From contig NZ_NETK01000001.1 of NCBI RefSeq assembly GCF_002343915.1, positions 6,586,001 through 6,650,000 of the forward strand: a stretch of DNA of 64,000 nt, read 5' to 3'. Under the pieces are notes generated by a model that saw nothing but the letters and a program-made list of their open reading frames with translations, was not told the DNA's origin and did not search any database. A program made the position numbers and the translations under genes. Each line of letters starts with the position of its first letter. Position 1 is the first letter of the stretch. The DNA comes from Nannocystis exedens. Its GTDB lineage: Bacteria; Myxococcota_A; Polyangia; Nannocystales; Nannocystaceae. This document shows, in pieces, positions 43,475 to 52,152 of this stretch.

Positions 43475-43855
43475 TCAAATGTACTGCTCGACCTCCTCGA
43501 GGGTGGCGCGCAGCGCCGCGAGCTCGTCGGGGCCCGCCCCCAGCCTGGCCGCCATGCCGAGCTCCGGCGCGCGCCGGTCGGCGTCGGGCTCGCGGTTGTA
43601 GAAGGCGCGCAGGACCTTCTCCGGGGCGCCGAGCGGGCCGGCCGGGTCGTGCGCGCGGGTGACGACGCGAGCGTAAGCGTCGCGGTAGCCGGCCCGCACC
43701 TCGGCCGGGACGCGCGGGTCGGCCAGCGCCTGCCGCAAGGCGTCGACCTCGGTGCACAGCCGCAAGAGCAGCTCGACGACGGCGTGATGGCCGGGGCCGA
43801 GCCGCGTGTGCTCGACGAGGTCGCGGAAACAGGTGAACGAGGTGCGGCCGCTCAT
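43475..43855 (-). CDS. Conserved-type helical protein of unknown function
   Basis: A 126-residue protein starting MSGRTSFTCFRDLVEHTRLG at ATG 43855. It appears entirely helical with conserved-looking acidic and aromatic positions (AVVELLLRLCTEVDALRQAL, VLRAFYNREPDADRRAPE, DELAALRATLEEVEQYI). An upstream in-frame start exists but runs into a repeat array and is unlikely. Unknown function, cytoplasmic. Confidence 0.5.
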   Translation of the reverse strand: MSGRTSFTCFRDLVEHTRLGPGHHAVVELLLRLCTEVDALRQALADPRVPAEVRAGYRDAYARVVTRAHDPAGPLGAPEKVLRAFYNREPDADRRAPELGMAARLGAGPDELAALRATLEEVEQYI

Positions 43856-43934
43856 GCGCCCAGGATGCGGCCGAGGCGGGGCGGACGTCGAGGGGGTGAG
43901 AGGCGCGGGGCGCTCGGACGGGGTAGGTCGAATG

Positions 43935-43986
43935 GACATGCCCATCGGGACATGTCCTTTTGTAAGGATGGTCGAAGGGACATGTC
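43935..43986. repeat. 14-bp repeat pairs
   Basis: Cores at 43937 and 43951 (14 bp), then GATG 43967 and CATG 43981 (14 bp), with 16 bp between the pairs. Lies between two genes on the minus strand. Confidence 0.65.
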
Positions 43987-44009
43987 GCGGCGTCGAGCGG
44001 CGCGGCGGC

Positions 44010-46278
44010 TCAAGGCCGGGCCTCGAAGCGGGCGATCACCCGGGCGAGCTCGTCGCGCAGGCACTCGATGCACTCGAAGCGCATGAAGCCGACGCGGCAC
44101 TCGCCGGGCGGGGTGGCGGCGATCCGCTGCAGGCCGGGCAAGGCGCGGGTGTCGTCGGCCTCGCGGATCTTGTCGAGGATCGGCCGCTTGTCCTCGCAGT
44201 CGGTGACCTGCTCGAACCAGGCGAGGTTGCGCAGGTACTCGGGGATCGCAGGCTTGTCCTCGGGCGGGGCGAGGGCGATGGCGGTGCCGGCCCGCGCGCG
44301 GGCGCGGGCGTCGTCGCTGGTCAGCAGCGTCCGCGCGTGCTCGGCGTAGAGCTCCGGGACCTCGGCGATCAGCTCGTCGATCGTGCTGCGACCGCTGCGC
44401 GGCGGAGGCGGAGGCTCGGCCGCGGGCGCGACGCTCGCGGAGGCGTCGGCGGGGGCGGCGACGCTCGCGGGGCTGTCCTTTCGGCCAGAGACCCGGACGG
44501 CGACGAGGATCGTGACGACGATCAGCACCAGGCCGATCAGACCGCCGAGCCGGACGACCCGGGGGATCGCGGTGGCGCTGCCCGCGGGCGCGACGGCCCG
44601 GTTCGCAGCGGTGATCGTGCGATTCGCCGCCACCGGGCTCGAGGCCGCGGGCGCGAGCCCGGAGGTCGAGGCGGCAGCCGCGGGCCCCGAGGTCGAGGCG
44701 GCGGGAATCACAGCACTCGCGGTCGCAGGAATGGCGGGTCCGGAGCTCGCGGCAGAAATGGCGGCAGCGGGCCCCGCGGCCGGTGTGACTGCGGAAATGA
44801 CGGTGAGGCCCGGCTTCGCGGACGAGGCGTCGGTGGCAGATCCGGCAGGCGATGGCTTCGCCGGCGTCTCCGCGGGCGCAGAGCCCGACAGCGGGGACGC
44901 GGCGGCGGAGCCCGGCATCACCGCCGAGAGCCTGGCGAACGGGACCGCGGCCACGACTTCGGCGACGGAGGGGGTCCTGTCGGGGGCCGGGCCGGGTCGC
45001 GCGACGGAGCCCGTGGGCGTCGCAGCGGGCGCGCCCGGGGCGGGCGAGCCGCGTGCGGGCGAGCGGCTCGCCTCGGACCATGCAACGGCGGCGCCCGGGG
45101 CAGGCGAGCCGAGACGTGCGGCGGGGCCAGTGGCTACGGCTGACGCGGCGGGGGAGCGGGGGGCGGAAGCAGCGCTCGCGGCGGGGGAGGAGTTGAAGGC
45201 GGAGGCAACGAGCGCTGCGGGGGCGTTGGGGGCCAGAGCCGCGCTCGCGGCGGGGGCGTTCGAGGCGGATCCAGCAAGCGCGGCGGCAGAGCCGGCCGCA
45301 GCGCCGCCATGAGTCGGGGCAGGGCCTGCCGCGAGGATGAGGTTGACCTCGGCGCTGAGGGCGAGCTTGCGCAGCTCGTCGCGCACGACGGCGGCCGTCG
45401 CCGGCCGCTCCTCCGGCTTGCGCGCGAGCAGGTGGTCGACGAGGGTCGCCAGCGCCGGCGGAATCTCGCGGCGGGTGGCGGCGGGCAGGTGCGGGGCCGG
45501 TTTGGACAGCTGGGCGGCGAACAGGTCGGTGAGCGACTCGGCGTCCCACAAGTAGCGGCCGGTGCAGGCCTCCCACAGGATGACGCCGAGCGCGTAGAGG
45601 TCGGCGCGGACGTCGACCTTCTCGCCGACGGCCTGCTCGGGGGCCATGTATCCGGGCGTGCCGACGACCGCGCCCATGCGGGTGATCGGCAGGCTGATGT
45701 CGGCGATCGTGCCGGTGCCCTCGCCGCCGGAGACGCGGGCGATGCCGAAGTCGAGGACGCGGGCGTGGAACTCGTCGCCCTCGCGCGGCTCGAGCAGGAT
45801 GTTGTCGGGCTTGAGGTCGCGGTGGATGATGCCGAGGCCGTGCGCGGCCGCGAGGGCGTCGGCGATCTGCGCGCCCAGCTTGCACGCCTGCTGCCACGTC
45901 AGCGGGCCCTGCTCGAGCCGCTTCGTCAGGCTGTGGCCGCGCACGAGCTGGATCACCAGGTAGGCGCCGCCCTCGGGCAAATGGCCGTAGTCGATCGCGC
46001 TGACGACGTGCGGATGATCGAGCCGGGCGGTCGCCAGCGCCTCGCGGGTGAACCGCGCCTCGGCCTGGCTGTTGGCGGCGAACTGGGCCCGGATCGTCTT
46101 GAGCGCGACGTGCTTGTGCAGCTTGAGGTGCTCGGCGACATACACGGCACCCATGCCGCCCTCGCCGAGCAGCTCGACGATCCGGTAGCGGCCGTCGATG
46201 ATGCGGCCGATCCACCGGACCGGCCGGTCGTCGCGCGGCGGCAGGGTGTCTGGGTGCGTCTTCGAGATGCTCCGACAC
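44010..46278 (-). CDS. Membrane Ser/Thr protein kinase (5' frame break)
   Basis: The kinase frame reads IIDGRYRIVELLGEGGMGAVYVAEHL, ALKTIR, IIHRDLKPDNILL, LDFGIARV, GTPGYMAPEQA, a complete Hanks-type kinase. An Ala/Pro/Ser linker of about 250 residues, a membrane helix (about 44500-44560) and a periplasmic C-terminal domain with two CxxC-like pairs (CRVGFMRFECIEC) follow. The N-terminus is odd: a GTG at 46278 opens MSEHLEDAP in one frame, then PDTLPPRDDRPV and the kinase continue in another. The 2269 nt contain one base too many, so a single inserted base near 46243 is likely. Signals through the periplasmic domain by inference. Confidence 0.7.
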
Positions 46279-46332
46279 TACACCGGGCGCGGTCGCGATT
46301 GGCTGCCGTCTGCAGGCGCGCCGCCCCGGGGA

Positions 46333-46600
46333 ATGCGGCGGACCTGGCTTCCCCGGGCGGTGATGCTCGCCTGCGAGCAGAAGGCCGGCGATCCGCAGGG
46401 GACGGAACGGCGGCGTCGACCGCGACCGACGCGACCGGCGCCCAGACCCGACCGGCGGTTCAGGTACGGGCGGTCAGCCTGCCACGAGCGACCCCTCGGG
46501 CGCGCCGGAGCCGACGACCGGCGGCACGACGTCGACGTCGAGCGGGTCCGAGCCGACGAGCGGCACCCGGAGGGACCCATCGACGCGACCTCTGCGGCGG
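46333..46600 (+). pseudogene. Remnant of a lipoprotein gene (signal and linker only)
   Basis: ATG 46333 opens MRRTWLPRAVMLAC-EQKAG, a typical lipoprotein signal with lipobox. The sequence that follows has the Thr/Ser/Gly/Pro linker style of this genome but in three different frames: GTAASTATDATGAQT, then GGSGTGGQPATSDPSG and PEPTTGGTTSTSSGSEPTSG. No domain follows; the aldo/keto reductase starts at 46650. I read it as a truncated, frame-broken lipoprotein gene. Confidence 0.45.
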
Positions 46601-46637
46601 CCGAGTCGGCGCGGTTGCGGGGTGGGGCCGGCTCCCG

Positions 46638-46643
46638 TAGGTT
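46638..46643 (+). promoter_or_regulatory. -10-like box for a leaderless reductase mRNA
   Basis: TAGGTT with TTGCGG 17 bp upstream (46615-46620) and the ATG 6 nt downstream. Confidence 0.45.
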
Positions 46644-46649
46644 TGCGGC

Positions 46650-47648
46650 ATGATGAGCCGTCGCGCGCTGCTCGGGGTCGCCGGCGGGCTGGTGGCCGCC
46701 TGTCGCAAGGGACAGGTCGATGCCGCCGACGGCCCGCGCTCGAGCGCGGCGTCCGCGGCGACACCGGCGGCGCCGACAACGACGGCCGCAGCGACGCCGA
46801 CGACCCCGGCAGGAGGAGCGACGACCATGCTGACGCGCACCCATCCGCGCACGCACGAGGCCCTGCCGGCGATCGGCATGGGCACCTGGCAGACCTTCGA
46901 CGTCGGGCGCGGGGCGGGCGAGCGGGCGCCGCTGCGCGAGGTGCTGGCGCAGTTCGCCGCGGCGGGCGGGCGGGTGATCGACAGCTCGCCGATGTACGGG
47001 CGGGCCGAGGAGGTCGCGGGTGACCTGGTCGCAGAGACAGGTGCGCCGGCGAAGCCGTTCTGGGCGACGAAGGTGTGGACGCGCGGCCGGGCGGAGGGCG
47101 AGGCGCAGATCGAGCGATCCATGCGGCTGCTGCGGACGGACCGCCTCGACCTGCTGCAGGTCCACAACCTGCTCGACTTCGACACGCACATCACCACGCT
47201 CCGGCGCCTGCGCGACGCGGGGCGGGTGCGCTACCTCGGGATCACGCACTACACCCATTCGGGGCTGGACGAGCTCGAGCGGGTGCTCCGGCGCGAGCCG
47301 CTGGACTTCGTGCAGCTGCCGTACTCGGCGGCGACCCGCGCGGCCGAGCAGCGGCTCTTGCCGACGGCGGCCGAGCTCGGGGTGGCGGTGCTGGTGATGC
47401 GCCCGTTCGACGGCGGGTCGCTGTTCGCGCGCGTGAAGGGCCAGCCGCTGCCGGGGTGGGCGGCCGACCTCGAATGCACGAGCTTCGGCCAGCTCTTCTT
47501 GAAGTTCATCCTCGGACACCCTGCGGTGCATTGCCCGCTGCCGGCCACGAGCTCGCCGAAGCACATGGCCGACAACGTGCGCGCGGGCTTCGGCCGGCTG
47601 CCCGACGCGACGGAGCGCGAGAAGATCGCCGCGCTGGTGGCGGAGTGA
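46650..47648 (+). CDS. Exported aldo/keto reductase (Tat/lipoprotein signal)
   Basis: A 332-residue NADPH-dependent aldo/keto reductase fold protein. It starts MMSRRALLGVAGGLVAAC-R: an SRRxLL Tat motif followed by a lipobox, so it would be folded, exported and lipid-anchored. Next comes an Ala/Thr/Pro linker. The barrel has IGMGTWQTFDVG, VIDSSPMYG with the catalytic Tyr, ATKVWTRG (catalytic Lys), RLDLLQVHNL with the His, and late GSLFARVKG. Its GTGA stop overlaps the following gene. The recurring 14-bp pairs at 46699/46713 and 47024/47038 fall inside the coding region. Confidence 0.8.
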   Translation: MMSRRALLGVAGGLVAACRKGQVDAADGPRSSAASAATPAAPTTTAAATPTTPAGGATTMLTRTHPRTHEALPAIGMGTWQTFDVGRGAGERAPLREVLAQFAAAGGRVIDSSPMYGRAEEVAGDLVAETGAPAKPFWATKVWTRGRAEGEAQIERSMRLLRTDRLDLLQVHNLLDFDTHITTLRRLRDAGRVRYLGITHYTHSGLDELERVLRREPLDFVQLPYSAATRAAEQRLLPTAAELGVAVLVMRPFDGGSLFARVKGQPLPGWAADLECTSFGQLFLKFILGHPAVHCPLPATSSPKHMADNVRAGFGRLPDATEREKIAALVAE

Positions 47649-48013
47649 GGCGCGAGGCGTCGTACGCTCGGCGTCATGGCGACCCCGTCCTGCGCTATCG
47701 GTTCGACCTCGACACCGCCAAGCTCGGACCCCAGCTCGCGCGCAACGGGCAGGCGGGCCTCCAGCGGGCCGAGCGGGCCTACGGGCGCGCGCTGGTGAAG
47801 AAGCTGGTGCCCGAGTTCAAGCGCAGCGACGCGCGCAGGCCCGAGCGCCTGGCGGCGCTGCGCGAGCGGGTCAAGACCGGGCCGAAGATCGAGCCGAAGG
47901 CGTTCAGGCACCTGGGCCGCTGCGAGCGCTGGCTGCTGGCCGCCCTGGCCGAGACCGAGCTGCTGAAGCCGTTCAAGGTCGGGCGCGGCAAGGACAGCTA
48001 CGACGTCGTCTGA
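47645..48013 (+). CDS. Small basic protein coupled to the aldo/keto reductase
   Basis: A 122-residue basic protein. Starting at GTG 47645, it overlaps the reductase stop by four bases. Sequence includes YRFDLDTAKLGPQLARNGQAG, FKRSDARRPERLAAL and HLGRCERWLLAALAETELLK, likely all helix. An ATG at 47676 reads MATP before losing the frame; one missing C in the CCCC there would give a cleaner start, MATPVLRYRFDLD. I do not know its function. It overlaps the end of the convergent zinc-ribbon gene by 16 bp. Confidence 0.5.
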   Translation: MRREASYARRHGDPVLRYRFDLDTAKLGPQLARNGQAGLQRAERAYGRALVKKLVPEFKRSDARRPERLAALRERVKTGPKIEPKAFRHLGRCERWLLAALAETELLKPFKVGRGKDSYDVV

Positions 48014-48528
48014 GCGGCCGGCGCGGCGAAGTTCCACGCGCGCGGCAGCTCGGCGTCGCAGGCGGCGCAGGCGAACCAGTCGTCCTTGACGAGGTTGATC
48101 TCGGCGCAGGCCGGGCAGCGGCGGAACACGAAGGCGCGGGTGAAGAAGGCGGGGGCGTCGACGCCGGCGGCGGTCAGCGCCGCGGCCACGGATCGCCAGC
48201 AGTCGGGGTCGCGGCAATAGCCGGTCGATGGATTGCTGACCTCGGGGACGACGATTCGCCGGTCGGCGGCGCGGCCGAAGCGGATCTCGCCGGCGGCGAG
48301 CACCGCCTGGCCGCCGGCGCAGTCGATGTGCTCGGAGCGGCGCGGGGCCAGGCGCAGGCGGCCCTGCAAGTCGACGACGTAGGTGGCGCCCTCGCCGGCA
48401 GCGTCGGGGTTGGCGGCGAGCCAGCGCTCGAGGTCGGCGGTGTTTACGATCGCCGCGCCGGGCTCGCCGCGGGCGCGATCGCGGATCGCCGGCGGGCCGA
48501 CGTAGGCGTAGCGCGTCTCATCAAACAT
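47998..48528 (-). CDS. Protein with C-terminal zinc ribbon, unknown function
   Basis: A 176-residue cytoplasmic protein with ATG at 48528 (MFDETRYAYVGPPAI). A beta-rich N-terminal part (TYVVDLQGRLRLAPRRSEHI) is followed by a helical segment with RDPDCWRSVAAAL and a zinc-ribbon-like end, RRCPACAEINLV and CAACDAELPRAWN. It resembles hypothetical proteins found widely in myxobacteria. The divergent/tandem neighbour is an exonuclease; the array at 48558-48607 lies between them. Confidence 0.55.
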   Translation of the reverse strand: MFDETRYAYVGPPAIRDRARGEPGAAIVNTADLERWLAANPDAAGEGATYVVDLQGRLRLAPRRSEHIDCAGGQAVLAAGEIRFGRAADRRIVVPEVSNPSTGYCRDPDCWRSVAAALTAAGVDAPAFFTRAFVFRRCPACAEINLVKDDWFACAACDAELPRAWNFAAPAAQTTS

Positions 48529-48557
48529 GGCGAGGTGGCGGTGGGTATGGTTGAAGA

Positions 48558-48607
48558 GACATGTCCTCTCAGGCAGGTCCGCGAGGGCATGTCGAAACAG
48601 TCATGTC
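48558..48607. repeat. Four-unit 14-bp array
   Basis: CATG 48560, CAGG 48574, CATG 48588 and CATG 48602 with exact 14-bp period. Its right end touches the stop codon of the exonuclease gene (48601). Confidence 0.8.
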
Positions 48608-49452
48608 GCGGGGTCGCGGGCACCGAACACGCGGAGGCGCGACTCGGGGGGCAGCTCGGCGAGCGGGTCGTCGTCCTCGATGGCGGCGCCGTCGGGGCCG
48701 ACGACGCGGACGATCTTGGTGCGGAACACCCCGCTGGCGAGGCCGAGCAAGCTGGCGAGGTGGCGCTTCTTCAAGAAGATTCGCTCGACGCGGTCGCCTC
48801 GCTGCAGCTCGAGCGGAAGTTCGGGGTAGTGCGAGGCGGCCAGCTTGCCGGTCAGCTCGAAGCGGGCGCCGCGGTCGGCCAGGGCGAGCGCGAGGCGGGC
48901 GATGTTGTGACAGTCGTCGATGCCGCGGTGGTGGGTGCCCTGCAGCTCGAGGCCGAGCGCCTGCAGCATGGCCAGCATGCTGGTGGTCTTGGCCTTGCGC
49001 ACGACGTCGAGGAAGACCTTCTTGAGGTTGATCCAGCGGCGATAGGCGCGCGGCAGGCTGGTGATCGGGATCCCGGCGGCGGCGCACTGGACCGGCAGCA
49101 TGGTCTGCAGGTCCCAGTCGCCGCAGGTGAGGAACGCGAACCGCTCGCGGCCCTGGCCGTCGAACAGGCCATGTCCTTCGAGCCAGGCGCGGTGGGCGGC
49201 CAGGACGTCGGCGAACACCGGGGCGGCGTCGACGTCCTGCTGGCGGACGGTGGTGAGCTCGGTGCAGAACGCGCTGAGCGTCGGGTGGTGCACCGGACGG
49301 ACGAAGGTGCCGAAGCTGTCCACCACCTCGCGGTCACGCAGCGAGACCAGCACCGAGGGGAACTCGATCACCTCCTGCGGGCTCGGCGGAGTGCCCGAGT
49401 CACAGGTCGCTTCGAAGTCGAGGACGACGACGCGGTCGAACGCGGCGGGCAT
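48601..49452 (-). CDS. DEDDh 3'-5' exonuclease (ERI-1/KapD-like)
   Basis: A 283-residue protein. The DEDDh exonuclease core spans about residues 1-190: VVLDFEATC (first Asp and Glu, metal binding), LTCGDWDLQTML (Asp) and HHRGIDDCHNIARLA (His and Asp). These match the ERI-1 / 3'hExo / KapD branch acting on RNA or short DNA. The C-terminal 90 residues (VERIFLKKRHLASLLGLA, then KIVRVVGPDGAAIEDDDP) look like an extra small domain. ATG 49452 is preferred over GTG 49473 because it begins at the first catalytic strand as family members do. The stop coincides with the last unit of a 14-bp array. Confidence 0.8.
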   Translation of the reverse strand: MPAAFDRVVVLDFEATCDSGTPPSPQEVIEFPSVLVSLRDREVVDSFGTFVRPVHHPTLSAFCTELTTVRQQDVDAAPVFADVLAAHRAWLEGHGLFDGQGRERFAFLTCGDWDLQTMLPVQCAAAGIPITSLPRAYRRWINLKKVFLDVVRKAKTTSMLAMLQALGLELQGTHHRGIDDCHNIARLALALADRGARFELTGKLAASHYPELPLELQRGDRVERIFLKKRHLASLLGLASGVFRTKIVRVVGPDGAAIEDDDPLAELPPESRLRVFGARDPAT

Positions 49453-49506
49453 GCAGGGCGGCGATGGTGGCACAGGTCGCGTGCGCTGACGAGCGGGCGG
49501 GGGCGT

Positions 49507-51405
49507 TCACGGGTCGACCAGGACGCCCTCGAGATAATCGAGGACGACCAGGCGCCCGGTCGGCAGCTCCTCGGGGGAGAAGGTGCGGGTGGTGCCGTCG
49601 GGCCAGCGGACGTCGACCTCGTAGTCGCAGCCGAGGTCGCCGAGGCCGAAGTGGAGGGTGCGGGAGTCGTGCGAGTTGTAGGTGCCGCGGCCGGACTTGA
49701 CCTCGCGGGACACGGACCAGTCGGCGTAGCGGACGGTGACGCGGGCGCCGATGGCGTCGCGGTTGATGGCGTCGCCGTCGCCGCGCAGGCGGATCGACAT
49801 CCACAGGTTGTCCTGGCCGACCCGGTTCTCGAACAGGAAATTGGGCCGGCCGGCGCCGCCGATGTCGCGGCCGCCGACCAGCAGGTCGAGGTCGCCGTCG
49901 TGGTCGATGTCGGCCCACGCGTGGTTCTGCGCCTGCTTCATGCGCGCCGGCGTCGCCTGCGAGTCGTTGATCCCGCTGATCGGGCCGACGCTGGTAAACG
50001 AGCCGTCGGCCTCTTGATGCATCAGCCCGAACCAGGCCTGTTGCTCGATCTCGCTGTAACCCGGCTCGTACTTGGCGTCGCGCGAGACCGACAGGTCGAG
50101 GCGGCCGTCGTTGTCGAAGTCGACCATCGCCCCGTCGATGTCGCCCTCGTTGAACGGCAGGCCGCGCGCGAGGTACTCATTCTTGAAGGCGTAGCCGGCG
50201 TCCGGGCCGCCGTTGACGAGCAGCTGCGAGGGGTCGGACCACTTGCGCGAGTAGTCGCCGTCGACGGGGTGGGAGATCGCGGTGAGGAAGACGTCGGGGA
50301 GGCCGTCGCCGGTGGCGTCCTCGCACTGGATCCCGAAGCCGTTGGAGCCGACGACGTCCTCGGCGGCGACGTCCGGCTCGGGGTTCATCCCCATACCGGT
50401 GCTGGCCAGCCAGTAGTTGCCGGTCGCCAGAGCCGCGAAGCCGCGCTCCAGGCCGACCTCGGTGAACTTGCCGGTGCCGTCGTTTTCCCACAGGTGATTG
50501 TGGCCGCCATACACGCTGACGCCGTAGGTGGAGACGAAGATGTCGAGGTCGCCGTCGTCGTCGTAGTCGCAGGCGACGCTGCCGTTGCTCGGCTGGTCGC
50601 GGTCGCCCGGCATGTAGACGCTGGTGACGTCCTGGAAGGTGCCGTCGCCGTAGCCGAAGAACAGCTGGTCGGAGACGGCGTAGCTGGTCTGGCCGTTGCC
50701 GACGAAGAGGTCGAGGTTGGCGTCGCCGTTGAAGTCGGCGAACACGGCGTTGCCGGCGAGGTTCTTGACGGCGACGCCGGCGTCGGGGACCTCGGTGAAC
50801 CGGGCGGCGCCGTCGTTGAGGAAGACGCGGTTGTGTTCGCCCTCGAGCTCGATGTCGAGGCCGGCGAACACGTCCTGGTCGCCGTCGTTGTCGACGTCGC
50901 CGAAGGCGAAGAAGCCGGCCTGGACGGCGCGCAGGCCCGACTCGTCGCTGAAGTGAGTGAAGGTGCCGTCGCCGTCGTTGAGGTAGACGAGGTGCTCGAA
51001 CGGGACGCCCTGCTGCGGGTTGGGGAACAGGCTGTGGGCGACGATGTCGTCGAAGCCGTCGCCGTTGAGGTCGGCGAAGGCGAGCCGGCTGTGGTCGTTG
51101 ATCGGGATCGGGGTCGGCGGGTCGGGGACGAAGTTGTCGACGCGCATCCCGCTGGCGTCGGAGATGTCGCGGAAGAAGCCCTGGCCGGCCGGGGTGAGCG
51201 GCAGCGGGGTGCAGGTGAAGCCGGGCTCGCCGGTGGTCGGGGCCTCGGTGGTGCCGGTGCTCGTCGGCTCGGTGGTCGCGGCGTCGGTCGTGCCCGTGGT
51301 GGTGTCGGCGGTCGAGCCGGTGGTCGGGCTGCCCTCGCCGCCGCAGGCGGTCAGCGCGGCGGCGACACTCATGATATGGCCTAAGGTACAGGTACGAGAG
51401 CGCAT
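49507..51405 (-). CDS. FG-GAP/VCBS repeat lipoprotein with UnbV (ASPIC) domain
   Basis: A 632-residue lipoprotein, MRSRTCTLGHIMSVAAALTAC-G. A Thr-rich linker (to about 60) precedes a seven-bladed integrin-like propeller made of FG-GAP/VCBS repeats, each with a Ca-binding loop such as ADLNGDGFDD, DVDNDGDQDV, ADFNGDANLDL, YDDDGDLDI, DFDNDGRLDL and DIDHDGDLDL. The C-terminus (about 520-620) is the ASPIC/UnbV domain (LWMSIRLRGDGD, GARVTVRYAD, YEVDVRWPDGTTRTF). This CRTAC1-like layout is common in Planctomycetes and Myxococcota surface proteins. Function unknown; probably calcium-dependent binding. Confidence 0.85.
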   Translation of the reverse strand: MRSRTCTLGHIMSVAAALTACGGEGSPTTGSTADTTTGTTDAATTEPTSTGTTEAPTTGEPGFTCTPLPLTPAGQGFFRDISDASGMRVDNFVPDPPTPIPINDHSRLAFADLNGDGFDDIVAHSLFPNPQQGVPFEHLVYLNDGDGTFTHFSDESGLRAVQAGFFAFGDVDNDGDQDVFAGLDIELEGEHNRVFLNDGAARFTEVPDAGVAVKNLAGNAVFADFNGDANLDLFVGNGQTSYAVSDQLFFGYGDGTFQDVTSVYMPGDRDQPSNGSVACDYDDDGDLDIFVSTYGVSVYGGHNHLWENDGTGKFTEVGLERGFAALATGNYWLASTGMGMNPEPDVAAEDVVGSNGFGIQCEDATGDGLPDVFLTAISHPVDGDYSRKWSDPSQLLVNGGPDAGYAFKNEYLARGLPFNEGDIDGAMVDFDNDGRLDLSVSRDAKYEPGYSEIEQQAWFGLMHQEADGSFTSVGPISGINDSQATPARMKQAQNHAWADIDHDGDLDLLVGGRDIGGAGRPNFLFENRVGQDNLWMSIRLRGDGDAINRDAIGARVTVRYADWSVSREVKSGRGTYNSHDSRTLHFGLGDLGCDYEVDVRWPDGTTRTFSPEELPTGRLVVLDYLEGVLVDP

Positions 51406-51610
51406 GCGACAGCCGCCAGGATATCACGGGGCGGACGACGCCGCGGCTGGTCGCGCGGACGGGCCAAAGAGGTGCGCCGGGCCTCTACCTGTCGGGGTCG
51501 CGGCCGGTCGGCCGGGCGAGGGCCACGGTGTCCGGGGCCGCTGGACCCGGGCGAGCGCGCCCCTCGGACGGGTGAGTCCTTCGCGCGCCAGCAGCCGTCG
51601 GCGCGGCCGG

Positions 51611-52051
51611 TCAGGCGCACCGCGTGCATTGACCCTTGAGCAGGATCTCCGACACCTGGTTCACCACCGACTTGAGCGAGCCCGGCGCGGGGGTGAGCTT
51701 GATCCGCACCTGCTCGAGGCAGCTGATCTCGCCGCACTCGACGCAGACGAAGTGCGGGTGCTCGCGCTGCGTCTCGGCGTCCTGGTCGCGCAGCTCGAAC
51801 CGCCACACGTTGTCGCCGACGTTGACCCGGCTCACGAGGCCGGCGCCCTCGAGGTCGATCAGGTTGCGGTAGATCGTCGCCGCGTCGAACTCGCGGTCGG
51901 CGAGCGCCTCGACCAGCTCGCCGTGGCTGAGCGGCTTGCGGTGGGTCTGGAAGTGCTCGAGCACGGCCACCCGCGGGGCCGTGCAGCGCAGGCCGGCGTC
52001 GCGCAGGAGGGCGCGCAGAGCGTCCAGGGAGGGGGTCTTCGAGCGCGCCAT
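51611..52051 (-). CDS. zur: Zinc-uptake regulator, Fur family (Zur-like)
   Basis: A 146-residue Fur-family repressor. The winged helix covers about residues 8-80 (RDAGLRCTAPRVAVLEHF, GELVEALADREFDAATIYRNL, a recognition helix with YRNL). The C-terminal part has HPHFVCVECGEISCLE and a terminal CTRC, giving the two CxxC pairs of the structural zinc site, plus the regulatory HPHF. The assignment to zinc rather than iron is from context: the divergent neighbour is a His-rich lipoprotein and ZnuD-like receptor, a COG0523 GTPase lies nearby, and three TGCAA-N5-TTGCA boxes sit at those promoters. A TACCCT box lies 9 nt before the ATG. Confidence 0.85.
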   Translation of the reverse strand: MARSKTPSLDALRALLRDAGLRCTAPRVAVLEHFQTHRKPLSHGELVEALADREFDAATIYRNLIDLEGAGLVSRVNVGDNVWRFELRDQDAETQREHPHFVCVECGEISCLEQVRIKLTPAPGSLKSVVNQVSEILLKGQCTRCA

Positions 52052-52115
52052 CGTCGCCGCAGGGTAGCACGACGGCGGGTCGCAGCCGCCGGCGTCGGGT
52101 CCACCGACCGCCCGC

Positions 52116-52145
52116 TTGACAGGGCGCGTCGGCCTCGACTAGGGT
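52116..52145 (+). promoter_or_regulatory. Promoter of the zinc operon (TTGACA-18-TAGGGT)
   Basis: TTGACA at 52116-52121, TAGGGT at 52140-52145 and the ATG seven bases on at 52153. Start site and start codon nearly coincide, so the mRNA is probably leaderless. Confidence 0.65.
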
Positions 52146-52152
52146 CCCCTAC

